Positions 46,426-58,098 of a stretch of 64,000 nt of DNA are shown here, piece after piece (the stretch's first letter is position 1; each line of letters begins with the position of its first letter). This stretch comes from Salmonella enterica subsp. arizonae (GTDB lineage Bacteria; Pseudomonadota; Gammaproteobacteria; Enterobacterales; Enterobacteriaceae). The notes under the pieces are model-generated. The model made no database searches, was not told where the DNA came from, and saw only the letters and a program-made list of their open reading frames with translations. Both the position numbers and the translations under genes were made by a program. Location of the stretch: NCBI RefSeq assembly GCF_008692845.1, contig NZ_VXJW01000001.1, positions 62,001-126,000 on the forward strand, in the 5' to 3' direction.

Positions 46426-46510
46426 GTCGGATGGCGCTTTGCTTATCAGGCCTACAAGGTTTTACTCTCGTAGGCCTGATAAGACGCGGTAGCGGCGCCA
46501 TCAGGCACAA
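46426..46510. repeat. REP pair (BIME) between pepT and roxA
   Basis: GTCGGATGGCGCTTTGCTTA, TCAGGCCTACAAGG, then the inverted CGTAGGCCTGATAAGACGCG and GGCGCCATCAGGCA: two REP units facing each other between converging genes. Confidence 0.85.
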
Positions 46511-46520
46511 CATCATAAAC

Positions 46521-47642
46521 TTATCCTTCAAAAAACCAGTATCCGCTGTTGATCAGCGCCGCCAGCATAGCGAGGAAGGACGGATCTTCCAGCGCATCGC
46601 CGAAGTTTTCGGCGGTCAGTACAATATGACTGGCGAGCGCCTCCAGTGCGGGGCGATGCGGGGAGTCTATTTTTTCGCCATTCGCATAGACATCATCGCC
46701 GATACGCAATACGCGAAGACCGCCGAGACGCACCAGCACCTCGCCTTGCTTTAAGGCATCATAAATTTCATCAGGCTGATACGGCGGCTCCGGCGGCGCG
46801 ATATCCAGTTCGTGGCGTGACTGGGAGATAAACTCGCCAAGCCACTGCTGGAAATGTGCGGGTTGATTGATCAAATCGAGCATCATATTGCGCAGTTTAT
46901 CCATCTCCTGCGGCAGGATATCCGCTGGATGCTTGCGGGACGGCATATCCGGATCGCTGTAGTACGTGTTGCCCAGCTCACGTTGCAGTACATAATCAGC
47001 AAAACCGCTGATCAGCTCACGGGTATTGGGCGCGCGAAAACCGACCGAATAGTTCATGGCGTTTTCCAGCGCATAGCCTTCATGCGGGAACCCTGGCGGG
47101 ATATAAAGAATGTCGCCCGGCTCCAGCTCTTCGTCAATAATGGCGTCGAATGGATCGACCTGCAACAGGTCGGGATGGGGGCAGTGCTGGCGCATTTGCA
47201 GCTTTTCGCCCACGCGCCAGCGACGGCGGCCGGTACCCTGGATAATAAACACATCATACTGATCCAGGTGTGGGCCAACGCCGCCGCCGGGAACTGAAAA
47301 TGAGATCATTAGATCGTCGATACGCCAGTCTGGTAGCGCGCGAAACGGGCGCAACAACGCGGCGGTTGGTTCGTGCCAGTGGTTTACCGCTTGTACCAGC
47401 AGCGACCAGTTACTCTCACCGAGATGATCGTAGCTTTCGAAGGGGCCGTGGCGGACCTGCCATTTACCATCCTGATGACTAACGAGACGACTGTCGATTT
47501 CGCTTTCCATCGCCAGTCCCGCCAGCTCATCCGGCGAGAGCGGATCGATAAAATTGGTAAACCCACGTTTTAAGACAACCGGACGTTTTTGCCAGTGGCA
47601 TTCAAGAAAGTCGGGCCAGTTAAGAGTTAATTGGTATTCCAT
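46521..47642 (-). CDS. roxA: RoxA (YcfD), ribosomal protein L16 arginine hydroxylase
   Basis: 373 residues, JmjC-type 2-oxoglutarate/iron oxygenase. Iron ligands HLDQYDVF (HxD) and the distal His in GFPHEGYALE. Hydroxylates Arg81 of ribosomal protein uL16. The C-terminal winged-helix part (about 260-373) is typical. Monocistronic, upstream of phoQ in the same orientation with 80 bases between. Confidence 0.95.
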   Translation of the reverse strand: MEYQLTLNWPDFLECHWQKRPVVLKRGFTNFIDPLSPDELAGLAMESEIDSRLVSHQDGKWQVRHGPFESYDHLGESNWSLLVQAVNHWHEPTAALLRPFRALPDWRIDDLMISFSVPGGGVGPHLDQYDVFIIQGTGRRRWRVGEKLQMRQHCPHPDLLQVDPFDAIIDEELEPGDILYIPPGFPHEGYALENAMNYSVGFRAPNTRELISGFADYVLQRELGNTYYSDPDMPSRKHPADILPQEMDKLRNMMLDLINQPAHFQQWLGEFISQSRHELDIAPPEPPYQPDEIYDALKQGEVLVRLGGLRVLRIGDDVYANGEKIDSPHRPALEALASHIVLTAENFGDALEDPSFLAMLAALINSGYWFFEG

Positions 47643-47722
47643 GTTAAGTATCCGCAGGCTGGTATCAGATACCGATTATAACGGATGCTTAACGAGATGC
47701 GTGGAAGAACGCGCAGAAATGT

Positions 47723-49186
47723 TTATTCCTCTTTCTGTGTGGGATGCTGTCGGCCAAAAACGACTTCCATACGGGTGCCGCCGAGTAAACTGTCGCTGGC
47801 GATGATCTGCCCGGCGTACTGCTCCGTAATCTCGCGAGCGACAGCCAGTCCTACGCCCTGTCCTGGTCGTAGGGTATCGGCGCGCTGACCGCGATCAAAT
47901 ACCAGGGAACGTTTACTATGGGGAATACCGGGGCCGTCATCTTCAACGAAGATATGTAAATAATCGTCCGTCTGGCGAGCCGAAATTTCAACAAATTCCA
48001 GACAATATTTGCAGGCGTTGTCCAGTACGTTGCCCATCACTTCGACAAAATCGTTTTGCTCGCCGACAAAACTGATCTCTGGTGAAATATCCATACTGAT
48101 ATTCACGCCCTTACGCTGATAAACTTTATTCAGCGCGGAGATCAGATTATCTAACAGCGGCGCGACGGGATGCAGTTCGCGGCTTAATAAAACGCCGCTG
48201 CCGCGCATACTGGCGCGATGCAAATAATAGCCGATCTGCTGGGAAATCCGGCTGATCTGTTCCAGCATCACTGGTTCAGCTTTCCTGACGCTTATCTTCT
48301 CGTTGCGTAAAGAGCGTAGCGTACTCTGCAATACCGCGAGCGGTGTTTTTAAACTGTGCGTCAGGTCGGTCAGGGTCGTGCGGTATTTGTTGTAACGTTC
48401 TCGCTCGCTTTTTAGCAGTTGATTAAGGTTACGCACCAGGCTGGTAAGCTCACGCGTCGTGTCCGGATTGAGCATTTCGCGGTGATGATCCTCAAGCTCA
48501 CGGACCTCTCGCGCCAGCGCCTCGATAGGGCGTAAGCTCCACCATGCTGCAATCCACAGTAAAGGAATGACTAACAGTAAATTGGCGGCTAGTACGTACA
48601 CGAACCAGCTCCAAACCATATATGAACGCTTTAGCTCTATCGGAATGGTATCAACTACCACGATCGTTAACTGCGGCATCCGTGCCGTAGCAGGATAAAT
48701 ATTCACCGCCACCGAGTGGGTCATTTCCGCATCATCATCATCTTCACGTACTTCTTTTAGTTTTTCCTGCGCGGAATGGTCGTCGCTCAACAGAGTACTG
48801 GTGGCGTTTACGTTGGTTTCAATTTCATGGAAGCCGTTCGTTTTCAACCATTCTGGTTGAATACTTTTAATCAGCCAGGGAATGTCGCGCTGCGTCCATA
48901 ATAATTTGCCCGTTTCATCGTAAATCAGCGTCATTGTTGGGCTTTGCATGTCCAGATTTGCAGGCAACTCAACGCTGATTTTATTATTTTCCCATTTAGC
49001 GAGGGTATAAAACAGGTTGCTTTCGCCGCGCAACAGACGAAACGTGGTTTTATCAAAACTCACGCTATAGCCGACCAGCGCAACCATGCCATAAGCCAGA
49101 GAAAGCACCAGCACGACGCCGGCTGTCGCCAGCAAAAAACGAACCCGCAGCGACAGCGGCAGAAAATGGCGAGCAAATTTATTCAT
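47723..49186 (-). CDS. phoQ: PhoQ, sensor histidine kinase
   Basis: 487 residues. Two membrane segments (about 17-38 and 194-215) enclose the periplasmic sensor with the acidic patch [11 protein letters not shown] that senses Mg2+, cationic peptides and acid. HAMP domain follows, then phospho-His in [11 protein letters not shown] and the ATPase motifs [10 protein letters not shown] and DDGPGI. Activates PhoP, the master regulator of Salmonella virulence genes. It begins on the last base of phoP. Confidence 0.98.
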   Translation of the reverse strand: MNKFARHFLPLSLRVRFLLATAGVVLVLSLAYGMVALVGYSVSFDKTTFRLLRGESNLFYTLAKWENNKISVELPANLDMQSPTMTLIYDETGKLLWTQRDIPWLIKSIQPEWLKTNGFHEIETNVNATSTLLSDDHSAQEKLKEVREDDDDAEMTHSVAVNIYPATARMPQLTIVVVDTIPIELKRSYMVWSWFVYVLAANLLLVIPLLWIAAWWSLRPIEALAREVRELEDHHREMLNPDTTRELTSLVRNLNQLLKSERERYNKYRTTLTDLTHSLKTPLAVLQSTLRSLRNEKISVRKAEPVMLEQISRISQQIGYYLHRASMRGSGVLLSRELHPVAPLLDNLISALNKVYQRKGVNISMDISPEISFVGEQNDFVEVMGNVLDNACKYCLEFVEISARQTDDYLHIFVEDDGPGIPHSKRSLVFDRGQRADTLRPGQGVGLAVAREITEQYAGQIIASDSLLGGTRMEVVFGRQHPTQKEE

Positions 49187-49860
49187 TAGCGCAATTCAAA
49201 AAGGTACCCCTGCCCACGTACGGTGGTGATGACATCGTGCGGATACTGGGCCTGTATTTTTTTTCGCAGACGTCCCATGAGAACATCAATGGTATGGCTT
49301 TCCCGCAGTTCCGCATCCGGATATAGCTGAAGCATCAGCGAATCTTTGCTGACCACTTTACCGTTGTTACGGATAAGCGTTTCCATAATAGTGTATTCGA
49401 ACGCCGTGAGTTTGATGATCTCTTCATTGACGGATAATTCCCGGCGTGAAAGATCCACCTGGAAAGGCGGGATATTGATTACCTGGGAGGCCAGGCCGCT
49501 ATTGCGGCGCATTAACGCCTGCATACGCGCCATTACCTCTTCAATATGGAACGGCTTCGTCACGTAGTCATCGGCTCCGGAGCTGAGAACCTCGACTTTA
49601 TCCTGCCAACCTTCCCGCGCGGTTAACACCAGAACCGGTAGTAAAACGTCACTGCTGCGCCAGCGGCGTATTAAGGAAAGGCCGTCTTCATCCGGCAGAC
49701 CTAAATCGATAATAGCAATATCCGGAAGGTGCTCATTAAGGTAGTAATCTGCTTCCCTGGCATCTTCTGCGGCATCGACCTGGTGACCTGAATCCTGGAG
49801 CTGAACCTTCAGGTGGTGGCGTAATAATGCATTATCCTCTACAACCAGTACGCGCATCAT
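49186..49860 (-). CDS. phoP: PhoP, response regulator
   Basis: 224 residues. Receiver domain with Asp52 in [11 protein letters not shown] and Lys in VTKPF; OmpR-type winged helix at about 130-220. Binds tandem TGTTTA-N5-TGTTTA boxes. Complete and near identical to the Typhimurium protein. First gene of phoPQ. Confidence 0.98.
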   Translation of the reverse strand: MMRVLVVEDNALLRHHLKVQLQDSGHQVDAAEDAREADYYLNEHLPDIAIIDLGLPDEDGLSLIRRWRSSDVLLPVLVLTAREGWQDKVEVLSSGADDYVTKPFHIEEVMARMQALMRRNSGLASQVINIPPFQVDLSRRELSVNEEIIKLTAFEYTIMETLIRNNGKVVSKDSLMLQLYPDAELRESHTIDVLMGRLRKKIQAQYPHDVITTVRGQGYLFELR

Positions 49861-49919
49861 CTCTTCTCCCTTGTGTTAACAATAAGAACAGTCTAGCGTT
49901 GATTATGGTGCTTTGGGGA

Positions 49920-49936
49920 TAAACAGTTAATAAACC
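49920..49936 (-). promoter_or_regulatory. PhoP box of the phoPQ promoter
   Basis: On the minus strand GGTTTA-TTAAC-TGTTTA, the autoregulatory PhoP box, 60 bases upstream of the phoP start. It matches the known arrangement in E. coli and Salmonella. Confidence 0.9.
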
Positions 49937-49983
49937 AGACAAATAGTCACCCTCTTTCTGAAGAAAAGAGGGTGCGGCCCGCA

Positions 49984-51357
<1,374 letters not shown>

Positions 51358-51999
51358 TCATAACTCCGGGGTTAAATGAGCAAGAATTTGTTTTGCCTGA
51401 GTCGTCAGGCGATGACGAGAAAACATAAGCTGTAGGCGACCACCGCCTACCTGATGCCAGAGTACGGCAGCGCGGATGCCTGCCAGTAACGAGGCGCGGA
51501 CTTTGGCCTGAACCTGCGGGCTTTGCAGGACAGCCGGGGAGCCCGTCACCTGAATTCGCGGCCCCAACGGGCTAATGACATCCACATAGATACCCGCCAT
51601 GGCGTTCATCAGCGTGTCTGACTGTAAATCAAAATGGTCAAGCTGGCGCTGAAGGCCGTTAATGCGATCGCCTAACGTATTCAACGCGCCTTTGGTTGAT
51701 GACAGCTTGCGCTCCAGCACCATCAGGCTAAGCGTATAACGGGTCAGCTCGGCGTTAAGTCCCTGTCGGCTGCTGGCATTAAGGACGCCGAGCAACGTTT
51801 CCAGACCGAGACGCAGGTTAGCTTCGCTGCTGCCGAACACGCCCAGAGTAGAGCTGGGATTCATATCAATGACACTGTTGAGTGAAACGTGCAACGCGTC
51901 GGCATCACAGTGTCCCTGGTGCGCCACCTGCTGTACCAGGCGTGCCGACTGGCAAATGCCAGCCAGAGCGAGGGTGATGTCATAAAAATTCTTTGCCAC
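51358..51999 (-). CDS. hflD: HflD
   Basis: 213 residues, all helical, membrane-peripheral; in E. coli it binds lambda CII and modulates its degradation. The start is GTG at 51999 ([10 protein letters not shown]), ten bases after AAGGA; a GTG two codons upstream (52005) is too close to that site. Cotranscribed with purB. Confidence 0.93.
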   Translation of the reverse strand: MAKNFYDITLALAGICQSARLVQQVAHQGHCDADALHVSLNSVIDMNPSSTLGVFGSSEANLRLGLETLLGVLNASSRQGLNAELTRYTLSLMVLERKLSSTKGALNTLGDRINGLQRQLDHFDLQSDTLMNAMAGIYVDVISPLGPRIQVTGSPAVLQSPQVQAKVRASLLAGIRAAVLWHQVGGGRLQLMFSRHRLTTQAKQILAHLTPEL

Positions 52000-52084
52000 A
52001 ATCACTGCTTCCTTGTATCAAATAAATACACTTCATCTTTTAAGCCGCCTTGATGCGACTGGAATGATTTTGTGCATTGAATAA

Positions 52085-53191
52085 TCAGACCGTCAGCGGC
52101 AGCCGCTGCTCAATAATACCGCCGCCCAGGCAGACTTCCCCGCTGTAAAAGACGGCGGACTGGCCCGGCGTGACGGCGGCAACCGGCTCGTCAAAGATGA
52201 CCTCGATACGATCGTCATCCAGCGCGTTAATTGTGCACGGGATATCGGTCTGGCGGTAGCGGGTTTTTACCGTACAGCTCAGGGTGCCGGTGAACGGCTC
52301 GCGATCGACCCAGTGTAGCTGTTGGGCGATAAGGCCTGACGACATCAGGCGTGGGTGTTCATGCCCTTGGGCGACAATCAGGACATTGTTTTCAACGTCC
52401 TTATCCACTACATACCAGGGGTCTTCGCTACCGTCTTTGGTACCGCCAATTCCCAGCCCTTTACGCTGACCGAGCGTATGATACATCAGCCCCTGATGTT
52501 CGCCGATTTCATCGCCATCAACGGTAATGATTTTCCCCGGCTGTGCGGGCAGGTAGCGCCCTAAAAAGTCGCGGAACTTACGCTCACCGATAAAGCAGAT
52601 GCCGGTGGAATCTTTTTTCTTTGCGGTGATCAGTCCCAGATCTTCGGCGATCTTGCGTACCTGGGGTTTTTCCAGCTCGCCAACCGGGAACAGACTTTGC
52701 GCAATCTGCTCATGGCCAAGCGTATAGAGGAAATAGCTCTGATCTTTATTGCCGTCGAGCCCGCGCAGCAGGCGGCTTTTGCCGTTTATATCCACGCGAC
52801 GGACGTAGTGGCCGGTGGCGATGTAGTCGGCGCCTAAATCTTCTGCGGCGAATTCAAGGAAGGCTTTAAATTTGATCTCTTTATTGCACAGAATATCTGG
52901 ATTCGGCGTACGGCCCGCTTTGTATTCTTCAAGGAACAGTTCAAAGACGTTATCCCAATATTCTGCGGCAAAATTGACGGTATGCAGTTCAATGCCGAGT
53001 TTGTCGCAAACGGCCTGTGCGTCAGCCAGATCGGCTGCTGCGGTACAGTATTCCTCACCGTCGTCCTCTTCCCAGTTCTTCATGAACAGGCCTTCTACCT
53101 GATAACCCTGTTGTTGCAACAGCCAGGCGGAAACGGAGGAATCGACACCGCCGGACATGCCGACGATCACTTTTTTTGGGCTTTCTGACAT
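52085..53191 (-). CDS. mnmA: MnmA, tRNA 2-thiouridylase
   Basis: 368 residues. PP-loop [12 protein letters not shown], catalytic cysteines in [12 protein letters not shown] and STGICFIGE. Makes s2U34 in Glu, Gln and Lys tRNAs with sulfur from the Tus relay. Start [10 protein letters not shown] at 53191; an in-frame ATG at 53236 lies inside the nudJ gap and is not needed. Confidence 0.97.
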   Translation of the reverse strand: MSESPKKVIVGMSGGVDSSVSAWLLQQQGYQVEGLFMKNWEEDDGEEYCTAAADLADAQAVCDKLGIELHTVNFAAEYWDNVFELFLEEYKAGRTPNPDILCNKEIKFKAFLEFAAEDLGADYIATGHYVRRVDINGKSRLLRGLDGNKDQSYFLYTLGHEQIAQSLFPVGELEKPQVRKIAEDLGLITAKKKDSTGICFIGERKFRDFLGRYLPAQPGKIITVDGDEIGEHQGLMYHTLGQRKGLGIGGTKDGSEDPWYVVDKDVENNVLIVAQGHEHPRLMSSGLIAQQLHWVDREPFTGTLSCTVKTRYRQTDIPCTINALDDDRIEVIFDEPVAAVTPGQSAVFYSGEVCLGGGIIEQRLPLTV

Positions 53192-53244
53192 TGGAATACT
53201 CGCGACATTGAACTTCAAGGCGGCGTATTCTACCACGCAGCCCT

Positions 53245-53706
53245 TTACTTGACACCCTCTGTGAACGGCCAGTTAAATTCTCCCACTATGGATAGAGGGT
53301 AGCGTTGTCCCGTTTGATAACTGCGAATACTTTCAGCCACCAGGGGAGAGCGTAAATTAGACGCATTCAGAATCTCGTCGGCGCTAACCCAGCGGCAGCA
53401 ATCGATATCATTGTCATGAGGTTCGGTTGCGCAAATATGATCCAGCTTAATAGCAAATAAAAAGCGTAAGAAAGGGGTTTTATCCGGCGCAATCCACTGA
53501 TGCATACGGATAAAATATTGTGGTTGCGCTGTAATGCCAGTCTCTTCCCACAGTTCACGCGCAGCGGCCTGCGCCAGCGTTTCATCTGCTTCCAGATGTC
53601 CGGCAGGTTGATTCCATAACGATTTACCGTTGATGGTTTCTTCAACCACCAGAAATTTATCTTCGGCATGTACGATGCAGGCGACGGTCACGTGTGGCTT
53701 GAGCAT
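53245..53706 (-). CDS. nudJ: NudJ, Nudix phosphatase
   Basis: 153 residues. Nudix box [20 protein letters not shown] with the EExTG following. Hydrolyses thiamine pyrimidine pyrophosphate and nucleoside tri/diphosphates in E. coli. 53 bases upstream of mnmA, same direction. Confidence 0.95.
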   Translation of the reverse strand: MLKPHVTVACIVHAEDKFLVVEETINGKSLWNQPAGHLEADETLAQAAARELWEETGITAQPQYFIRMHQWIAPDKTPFLRFLFAIKLDHICATEPHDNDIDCCRWVSADEILNASNLRSPLVAESIRSYQTGQRYPLSIVGEFNWPFTEGVK

Positions 53707-53717
53707 ATGCCTCCTTA

Positions 53718-54047
53718 TTAAAGTGGTTTATCAATGTGATCATAAAGTGCGTCAAGTTGCTTCAGACGCTCATTATAAGCTTTCGTCAGGCACGCGGCGT
53801 CGGTCTTGCACTGCTGACGCTGTTTAAGCCAGCTCCGCTGGGCGTCCTGAAGCGCGCCGCGACTGCCCATCGCAAACAACCCTTTCAGAAACTGATACTT
53901 GGTGTGCATTTCCACATCTTTATCGTTGAGCGCCAGATGCGCGCAGATAGTCTTTTCATCCGCGGCTTTTGCTTTCTGACAGTCGAAGCTGGCCGCGTTG
54001 ACTAATAAGGGTGTTAGTAAAGCAAAAGTAATCAGAAGCCGTTTCAT
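53718..54047 (-). CDS. Periplasmic DUF1311/LprI-like protein
   Basis: 109 residues. Signal peptide cut near LLVNA-ASF, then the cysteine pattern [18 protein letters not shown] and a second pair ([14 protein letters not shown]) of the DUF1311 family, some members of which inhibit lysozyme. Function here unknown. Start at 54047 (MKRLLITFA) with AGGAGAAAG before it. This gene is not between nudJ and rluE in E. coli K-12 as I recall it. Confidence 0.8.
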   Translation of the reverse strand: MKRLLITFALLTPLLVNAASFDCQKAKAADEKTICAHLALNDKDVEMHTKYQFLKGLFAMGSRGALQDAQRSWLKQRQQCKTDAACLTKAYNERLKQLDALYDHIDKPL

Positions 54048-54709
54048 CTGTCTTTCTCCTGTGCGATCTCGCGCCACTGTCCATTATTGAGACCGTTGAG
54101 CATGTAGTCGCCCATGCTGTAGCGAATTAATCGTAGAGTGGGATGGCCGACATGCGCTGTCATGCGTCTTATCTGGCGGTTACGGCCTTCATATAAGGTG
54201 ACCTTTAACCAGGTGGTGGGAATATTTTTGCGTTCGCGAATTGGCGGAGTGCGCGGCCACAGCCAGTCCGGCTCCGCGACAATCTCAATACCGGCGGGTA
54301 GGGTAGGGCCATCGTTGAGCGTGACGCCAACACGTAGCGCCTGCAGCGCTTCGTGATCCGGGATGCCTTCTACCTGAACATAGTAAATCTTACCGGTACG
54401 TTTGTCGGGTTGTGTAAGGCGCGCTTGTAGCGCGCCGTCATTAGTCAGCACCAAAAGTCCTTCACTGTCGCGGTCCAGGCGGCCTGCGGCATAAACGCCT
54501 TGCACAGGAATAAAATCTTTTAACGTGCGGCGGCCTGCTTCATCCGTAAATTGCGGCAACACGTCGTAAGGTTTATTGAACAAAACCACGCGTTTTGGCT
54601 GGTTTCCTTTCCGTGGTTTAGGCGCTTGTCGTGAGCTGAATCGCTTAACGTAGTGATTTCTAAAAGAAGTTTTTTTCATGGTATGTTCATAACTTATTAA
54701 TTGCCGCAT
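54044..54709 (-). CDS. rluE: RluE, 23S rRNA pseudouridine synthase
   Basis: 221 residues. RsuA/RluB family: catalytic Asp in [16 protein letters not shown]; the basic N-terminal tail [19 protein letters not shown] is typical. Makes pseudouridine 2457 in 23S rRNA. Starts at 54709 ([10 protein letters not shown]), as in E. coli; ATG 54679 is an alternative. It overlaps the downstream gene by four bases. Confidence 0.93.
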   Translation of the reverse strand: MRQLISYEHTMKKTSFRNHYVKRFSSRQAPKPRKGNQPKRVVLFNKPYDVLPQFTDEAGRRTLKDFIPVQGVYAAGRLDRDSEGLLVLTNDGALQARLTQPDKRTGKIYYVQVEGIPDHEALQALRVGVTLNDGPTLPAGIEIVAEPDWLWPRTPPIRERKNIPTTWLKVTLYEGRNRQIRRMTAHVGHPTLRLIRYSMGDYMLNGLNNGQWREIAQEKDR

Positions 54710-54880
54710 TATAGCGCAATAAGGAGTGTCTTTCATGGCGGCAAACAATAGGGTAGTATTGACATGCTCATTACAAAACATTAACAAAAAATTGCTCTAA
54801 CGCAGTCGTGCAGCAGGACGCCATTGCACATGCAGCGCGATGACAGACGAGCAAACCAGAAGCGCTCGAAGGAGAGGTGA

Positions 54881-56131
54881 ATGGAAAGCAAAGTAGTTGT
54901 TCCGGCGGAAGGTAAAAAGATCACCCTGCAAAACGGTAAACTCAACGTTCCTGAGAATCCGATTATCCCGTTTATTGAAGGCGATGGTATTGGTGTTGAT
55001 GTCACACCAGCCATGCTTAAAGTGGTCGATGCCGCCGTCGAGAAAGCCTATAAAGGCGAGCGTAAGATTTCCTGGATGGAAATTTACACCGGGGAAAAAT
55101 CCACACAGGTTTACGGCCAGGATGTCTGGCTTCCCGCTGAAACTCTTGATTTAATTCGTGATTACCGTGTGGCGATTAAAGGTCCGTTGACCACGCCAGT
55201 TGGCGGCGGTATTCGCTCTCTCAACGTGGCGCTACGCCAGGAATTAGATCTTTACGTTTGTCTACGCCCGGTACGCTATTACCAGGGAACCCCAAGCCCG
55301 GTGAAACATCCGGAACTGACCGATATGGTCATTTTCCGTGAAAACTCTGAAGATATCTACGCGGGGATTGAATGGAAAGCTGACTCTGCGGACGCTGAGA
55401 AAGTGATCAAATTCTTGCGCGAAGAAATGGGCGTGAAGAAAATTCGCTTCCCTGAGCACTGCGGCATCGGTATCAAACCGTGTTCTGAAGAAGGTACCAA
55501 ACGTCTGGTTCGTGCGGCGATTGAATACGCTATTACCAATGATCGCGATTCTGTCACGCTGGTGCATAAAGGCAATATCATGAAATTCACCGAAGGCGCG
55601 TTTAAAGACTGGGGCTACCAGTTGGCGCGCGACGAGTTTAGCGGTGAGCTTATCGACGGTGGTCCGTGGCTGAAAATTAAGAACCCGAACACGGGTAAAG
55701 AGATCGTGGTTAAAGACGTTATCGCTGATGCGTTCCTGCAACAAATCCTGTTGCGTCCGGCGGAATACGATGTTATCGCCTGTATGAATCTGAACGGTGA
55801 CTATATTTCCGATGCCCTGGCAGCTCAGGTTGGCGGTATCGGTATTGCACCGGGTGCGAATATCGGCGACGAATGCGCGCTCTTTGAAGCGACTCACGGA
55901 ACGGCGCCGAAATATGCGGGCCAGGATAAAGTCAACCCAGGCTCCATTATTCTGTCTGCAGAGATGATGTTGCGCCACATGCAGTGGTTCGAAGCCGCAG
56001 ACCTGATTGTTAAAGGCATGGAAGGTGCCATTGCCGCGAAAACTGTCACTTACGATTTTGAACGTTTGATGGAAGGCGCGAAGCTGCTGAAATGTTCAGA
56101 GTTTGGCGACGCGATTATCGCGAATATGTAA
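54881..56131 (+). CDS. icd: Icd, NADP-dependent isocitrate dehydrogenase
   Basis: 416 residues. Substrate loop [16 protein letters not shown] with Ser113, the site phosphorylated by AceK; metal Asp residues in the [10 protein letters not shown] and [11 protein letters not shown] segments; NADP motif [12 protein letters not shown] cycle enzyme. Its 3' end is an attachment site for several lambdoid phages, relevant to the integrase remnant downstream. Confidence 0.98.
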   Translation: MESKVVVPAEGKKITLQNGKLNVPENPIIPFIEGDGIGVDVTPAMLKVVDAAVEKAYKGERKISWMEIYTGEKSTQVYGQDVWLPAETLDLIRDYRVAIKGPLTTPVGGGIRSLNVALRQELDLYVCLRPVRYYQGTPSPVKHPELTDMVIFRENSEDIYAGIEWKADSADAEKVIKFLREEMGVKKIRFPEHCGIGIKPCSEEGTKRLVRAAIEYAITNDRDSVTLVHKGNIMKFTEGAFKDWGYQLARDEFSGELIDGGPWLKIKNPNTGKEIVVKDVIADAFLQQILLRPAEYDVIACMNLNGDYISDALAAQVGGIGIAPGANIGDECALFEATHGTAPKYAGQDKVNPGSIILSAEMMLRHMQWFEAADLIVKGMEGAIAAKTVTYDFERLMEGAKLLKCSEFGDAIIANM

Positions 56132-56155
56132 TATCGATAATTGTTAATAACATTA

Positions 56156-56186
56156 ACGGGGGCTTAACGTCCCCGGTTTTATTATT
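56156..56186 (+). terminator. Terminator after icd
   Basis: CGGGGGC-TTAA-CGTCCCCG-type stem followed by GTTTTATT, 25 bases after the stop. Confidence 0.75.
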
Positions 56187-56224
56187 AGCTTTCGAACGGT
56201 TATCAAAGTTTTATCAAAACACCC

Positions 56225-56350
56225 TTAATTCAGGCCGCAATAAATAATAGTCCATTCTTTACCCCGATCTTTATGGTAACGGGCTGCCTGATTTGGCGAT
56301 TTATGTCCGAGCCGCTTTTGAGTATTAATCCCCTGAGCCTCGTAAAACAT
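56225..56350 (-). pseudogene. C-terminal remnant of a phage tyrosine integrase
   Basis: On the minus strand the frame reads FYEAQGINTQKRLGHKSPNQ then AARYHKDRGKEWTIIYCGLN and a stop. GHK is the catalytic His box and Tyr in RYHKDRG is the expected nucleophile of lambda-type integrases, which end in DRGxEW. About 40 residues remain; upstream the frame loses resemblance near 56350. It lies 94 bases after icd, a known phage attachment gene. Confidence 0.7.
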
Positions 56351-56566
56351 ACTACACGAACAATACTGTTGACGATCTGGAATCAGGACGTCTTATTGTT
56401 GGTGTTTTCCACCTGACCAGAGGCGATGATATCTGCCATAACGTGTGAAGCAGAAGTGTTGTTAGGGCCGTTACAACCACCAGCGAAGATATTGAAGTAT
56501 TTACAGACAAGCCCGCTACTAAGCGTTTTTATGTGTTTTTTTGTGTTTTTTTGTTTCCAGATGTGT
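56351..56566. other. Degenerate stretch between integrase remnant and effector gene
   Basis: On the plus strand 56350-56447 reads YYTNNTVDDLESGRLIVGV followed by about 14 more residues and a stop; it has coding character but I do not recognise it. A T-rich run near 56524-56555 repeats TGTGTTTTT three times. Nothing else is seen. Confidence 0.35.
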
Positions 56567-57253
56567 CTAGTTATTGCTGGCGTAGGCTATTCTTGGAGGT
56601 GAAGGATGCCCCATCTCTTTCAGAATAATGTTGGTATATTCGACAACAGGGCCTCTTGGATGATTTTCTTCTTCATCCTGAAGATTGGTCAGCGCATGTA
56701 CAATTTCATGCATAAACGAACGTGTTGTGTCAAAAAGTTGTGGACCTTCGTTACTTTCATAATGCTCAGGATATACATCATCATCATCAGTATCGTCCAG
56801 ATTAAGACATATGACTCTCCTGCCTCCTGAAAGATTGAGGTCTTCCGGAGTCACGGTAGTTTCAAAGGTTTCGCCTGCCCCCAGTAACCAACGCTTCTCC
56901 ACATCATATAGTTCTTTTTCATATGCGTAATTCATCAGTCTGCGGAATGTTCCGCTTTGGGTGTAGGCATTTTGAAGTACGGAGGATAGTTCACTATAGC
57001 ATTCGTTATAAATGTCGTCATCAATTTCTGTATCAGGGTCTATTCCTCCCGCGCCTGAGATAAGATACTCCACCGCATACTCTGGCTCCAGACGGAATTC
57101 ACTGTTTATGGCAAGGGTGTCATAAGCAAGACGTAGCTGTGAGGGGCTTTGTCCATGTTCGGGAATATCGGGGAAAACCGGTGTATCTGCGGTATTTAAT
57201 CCGTATGTGGATGTTCCACTGTGAGATGATATTCTGGAGGTGCCTGGAAGCAT
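56567..57253 (-). CDS. PipA/GogA/GtgA-family zinc metalloprotease effector
   Basis: 228 residues, the length of GogA and GtgA. The metzincin-like motif HEIVH is at 182-186 with Glu183 in the position known to be catalytic in this family, and a third ligand Asp193 follows. These effectors are injected by the Salmonella type III systems and cleave RelA/RelB NF-kB proteins, dampening inflammation. The sequence is full length without frameshift. There is no prophage around it, unlike gogA and gtgA. Which of the family names applies cannot be settled from memory. Start MLPGTSRISS at 57253. Confidence 0.88.
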   Translation of the reverse strand: MLPGTSRISSHSGTSTYGLNTADTPVFPDIPEHGQSPSQLRLAYDTLAINSEFRLEPEYAVEYLISGAGGIDPDTEIDDDIYNECYSELSSVLQNAYTQSGTFRRLMNYAYEKELYDVEKRWLLGAGETFETTVTPEDLNLSGGRRVICLNLDDTDDDDVYPEHYESNEGPQLFDTTRSFMHEIVHALTNLQDEEENHPRGPVVEYTNIILKEMGHPSPPRIAYASNN

Positions 57254-57578
57254 AATTTTTTATTCCCTGACTATTATTATGAATTATTTAAATTAAATCA
57301 TAATATTGTTTTGGGTTAATGTGTCACAAATAGATAACGCTATGATTCAGGTAAAATCAACAAGTTGGCGTGAATTTTTTGCTCTGTTGCTGATAAAGTT
57401 TTGTCATGGTGAATTCCCCTCAGTGGTAGGGCACCCGATCAAAGTAGATATTCCTTGCGAGCCATGTGGGTAGGGACATGGATCGCCGGAAGGCATCCGG
57501 CACTGTCAAAATTTGATCTTAGCCACCTGTAGTAAACAGGCGGCTAAGTGAGTAAACACTCTGACAGAGGTGACTCAC
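57254..57578. other. Region upstream of the effector and IS remnant
   Basis: 325 bases. The part to about 57360 is AT-rich and should hold the effector promoter. From about 57410 the composition changes. TTAGCCACCTGT and ACAGGCGGCTAA (57519-57547) form a 12-base stem with one G-U pair just before the transposase fragment and may belong to the IS end. Confidence 0.4.
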
Positions 57579-58016
57579 ATGACAAAACCAGCATCAACCA
57601 ACAAGAAGCCACGTAAACAACACACACCTGAGTTTCGCAAGGAAGCCCTGAAGCTTGCTGAACGTGATGAAGAGCTGTCCATCCTGCAAAAGGCCGTGAC
57701 ATACTTCGCGAAGCGCCTGAAATGAAGTCTATCTTTATCGAAAAACATCAGGCCGAGTTCAGTAGGGCAATGTAACGGGTGCTCCGTGTTGTCCGTAGCG
57801 GCTGGTACGCCTGGCGTAACCGCCGTTTACGGGGCAATGCGCGGCAGCATGAGCGCTAAAGGTAACTGCTACGATAATGCCCGCGCGGAAAGCTTCTTCC
57901 ACTCACTGAAGGTAGAATGTGTCCACGGTGAGCACTTTGCCAGCCGGGAAATAATGCGACCGACGGTATTTGATGATATTGAGTGCGATTACAATCGCAG
58001 GTATCTTTATAACTGA
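57579..58016 (+). pseudogene. Decayed IS3-family element (IS1351-like)
   Basis: The orfA fragment (57579-57725) starts MTKPASTNKKPRKQHTPEFR and ends ILQKAVTYFAKRLK, but KLAERDEEL in the middle joins the ends of an internal deletion between two LAER-like stretches. orfB starts at 57722 overlapping the orfA stop ([13 protein letters not shown]), then meets a stop codon (TAA at 57773). A later segment (57845-58010) keeps [20 protein letters not shown] from the catalytic core and ends after [10 protein letters not shown]. The rest of orfB is missing. Not functional. Confidence 0.85.
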
Positions 58017-58098
58017 TCAATGTACAACTTATTTAATAAGTGTTGATTTACTTTATGATAATATGAAACTTAAAGTCCTGCATTAAAGAGGCAGTATA

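Noticed and set aside
56524-56555. T-rich tandem near the end of the PipA-family gene as a terminator
   Set aside because: It has no stem and lies on the wrong strand for the effector transcript.
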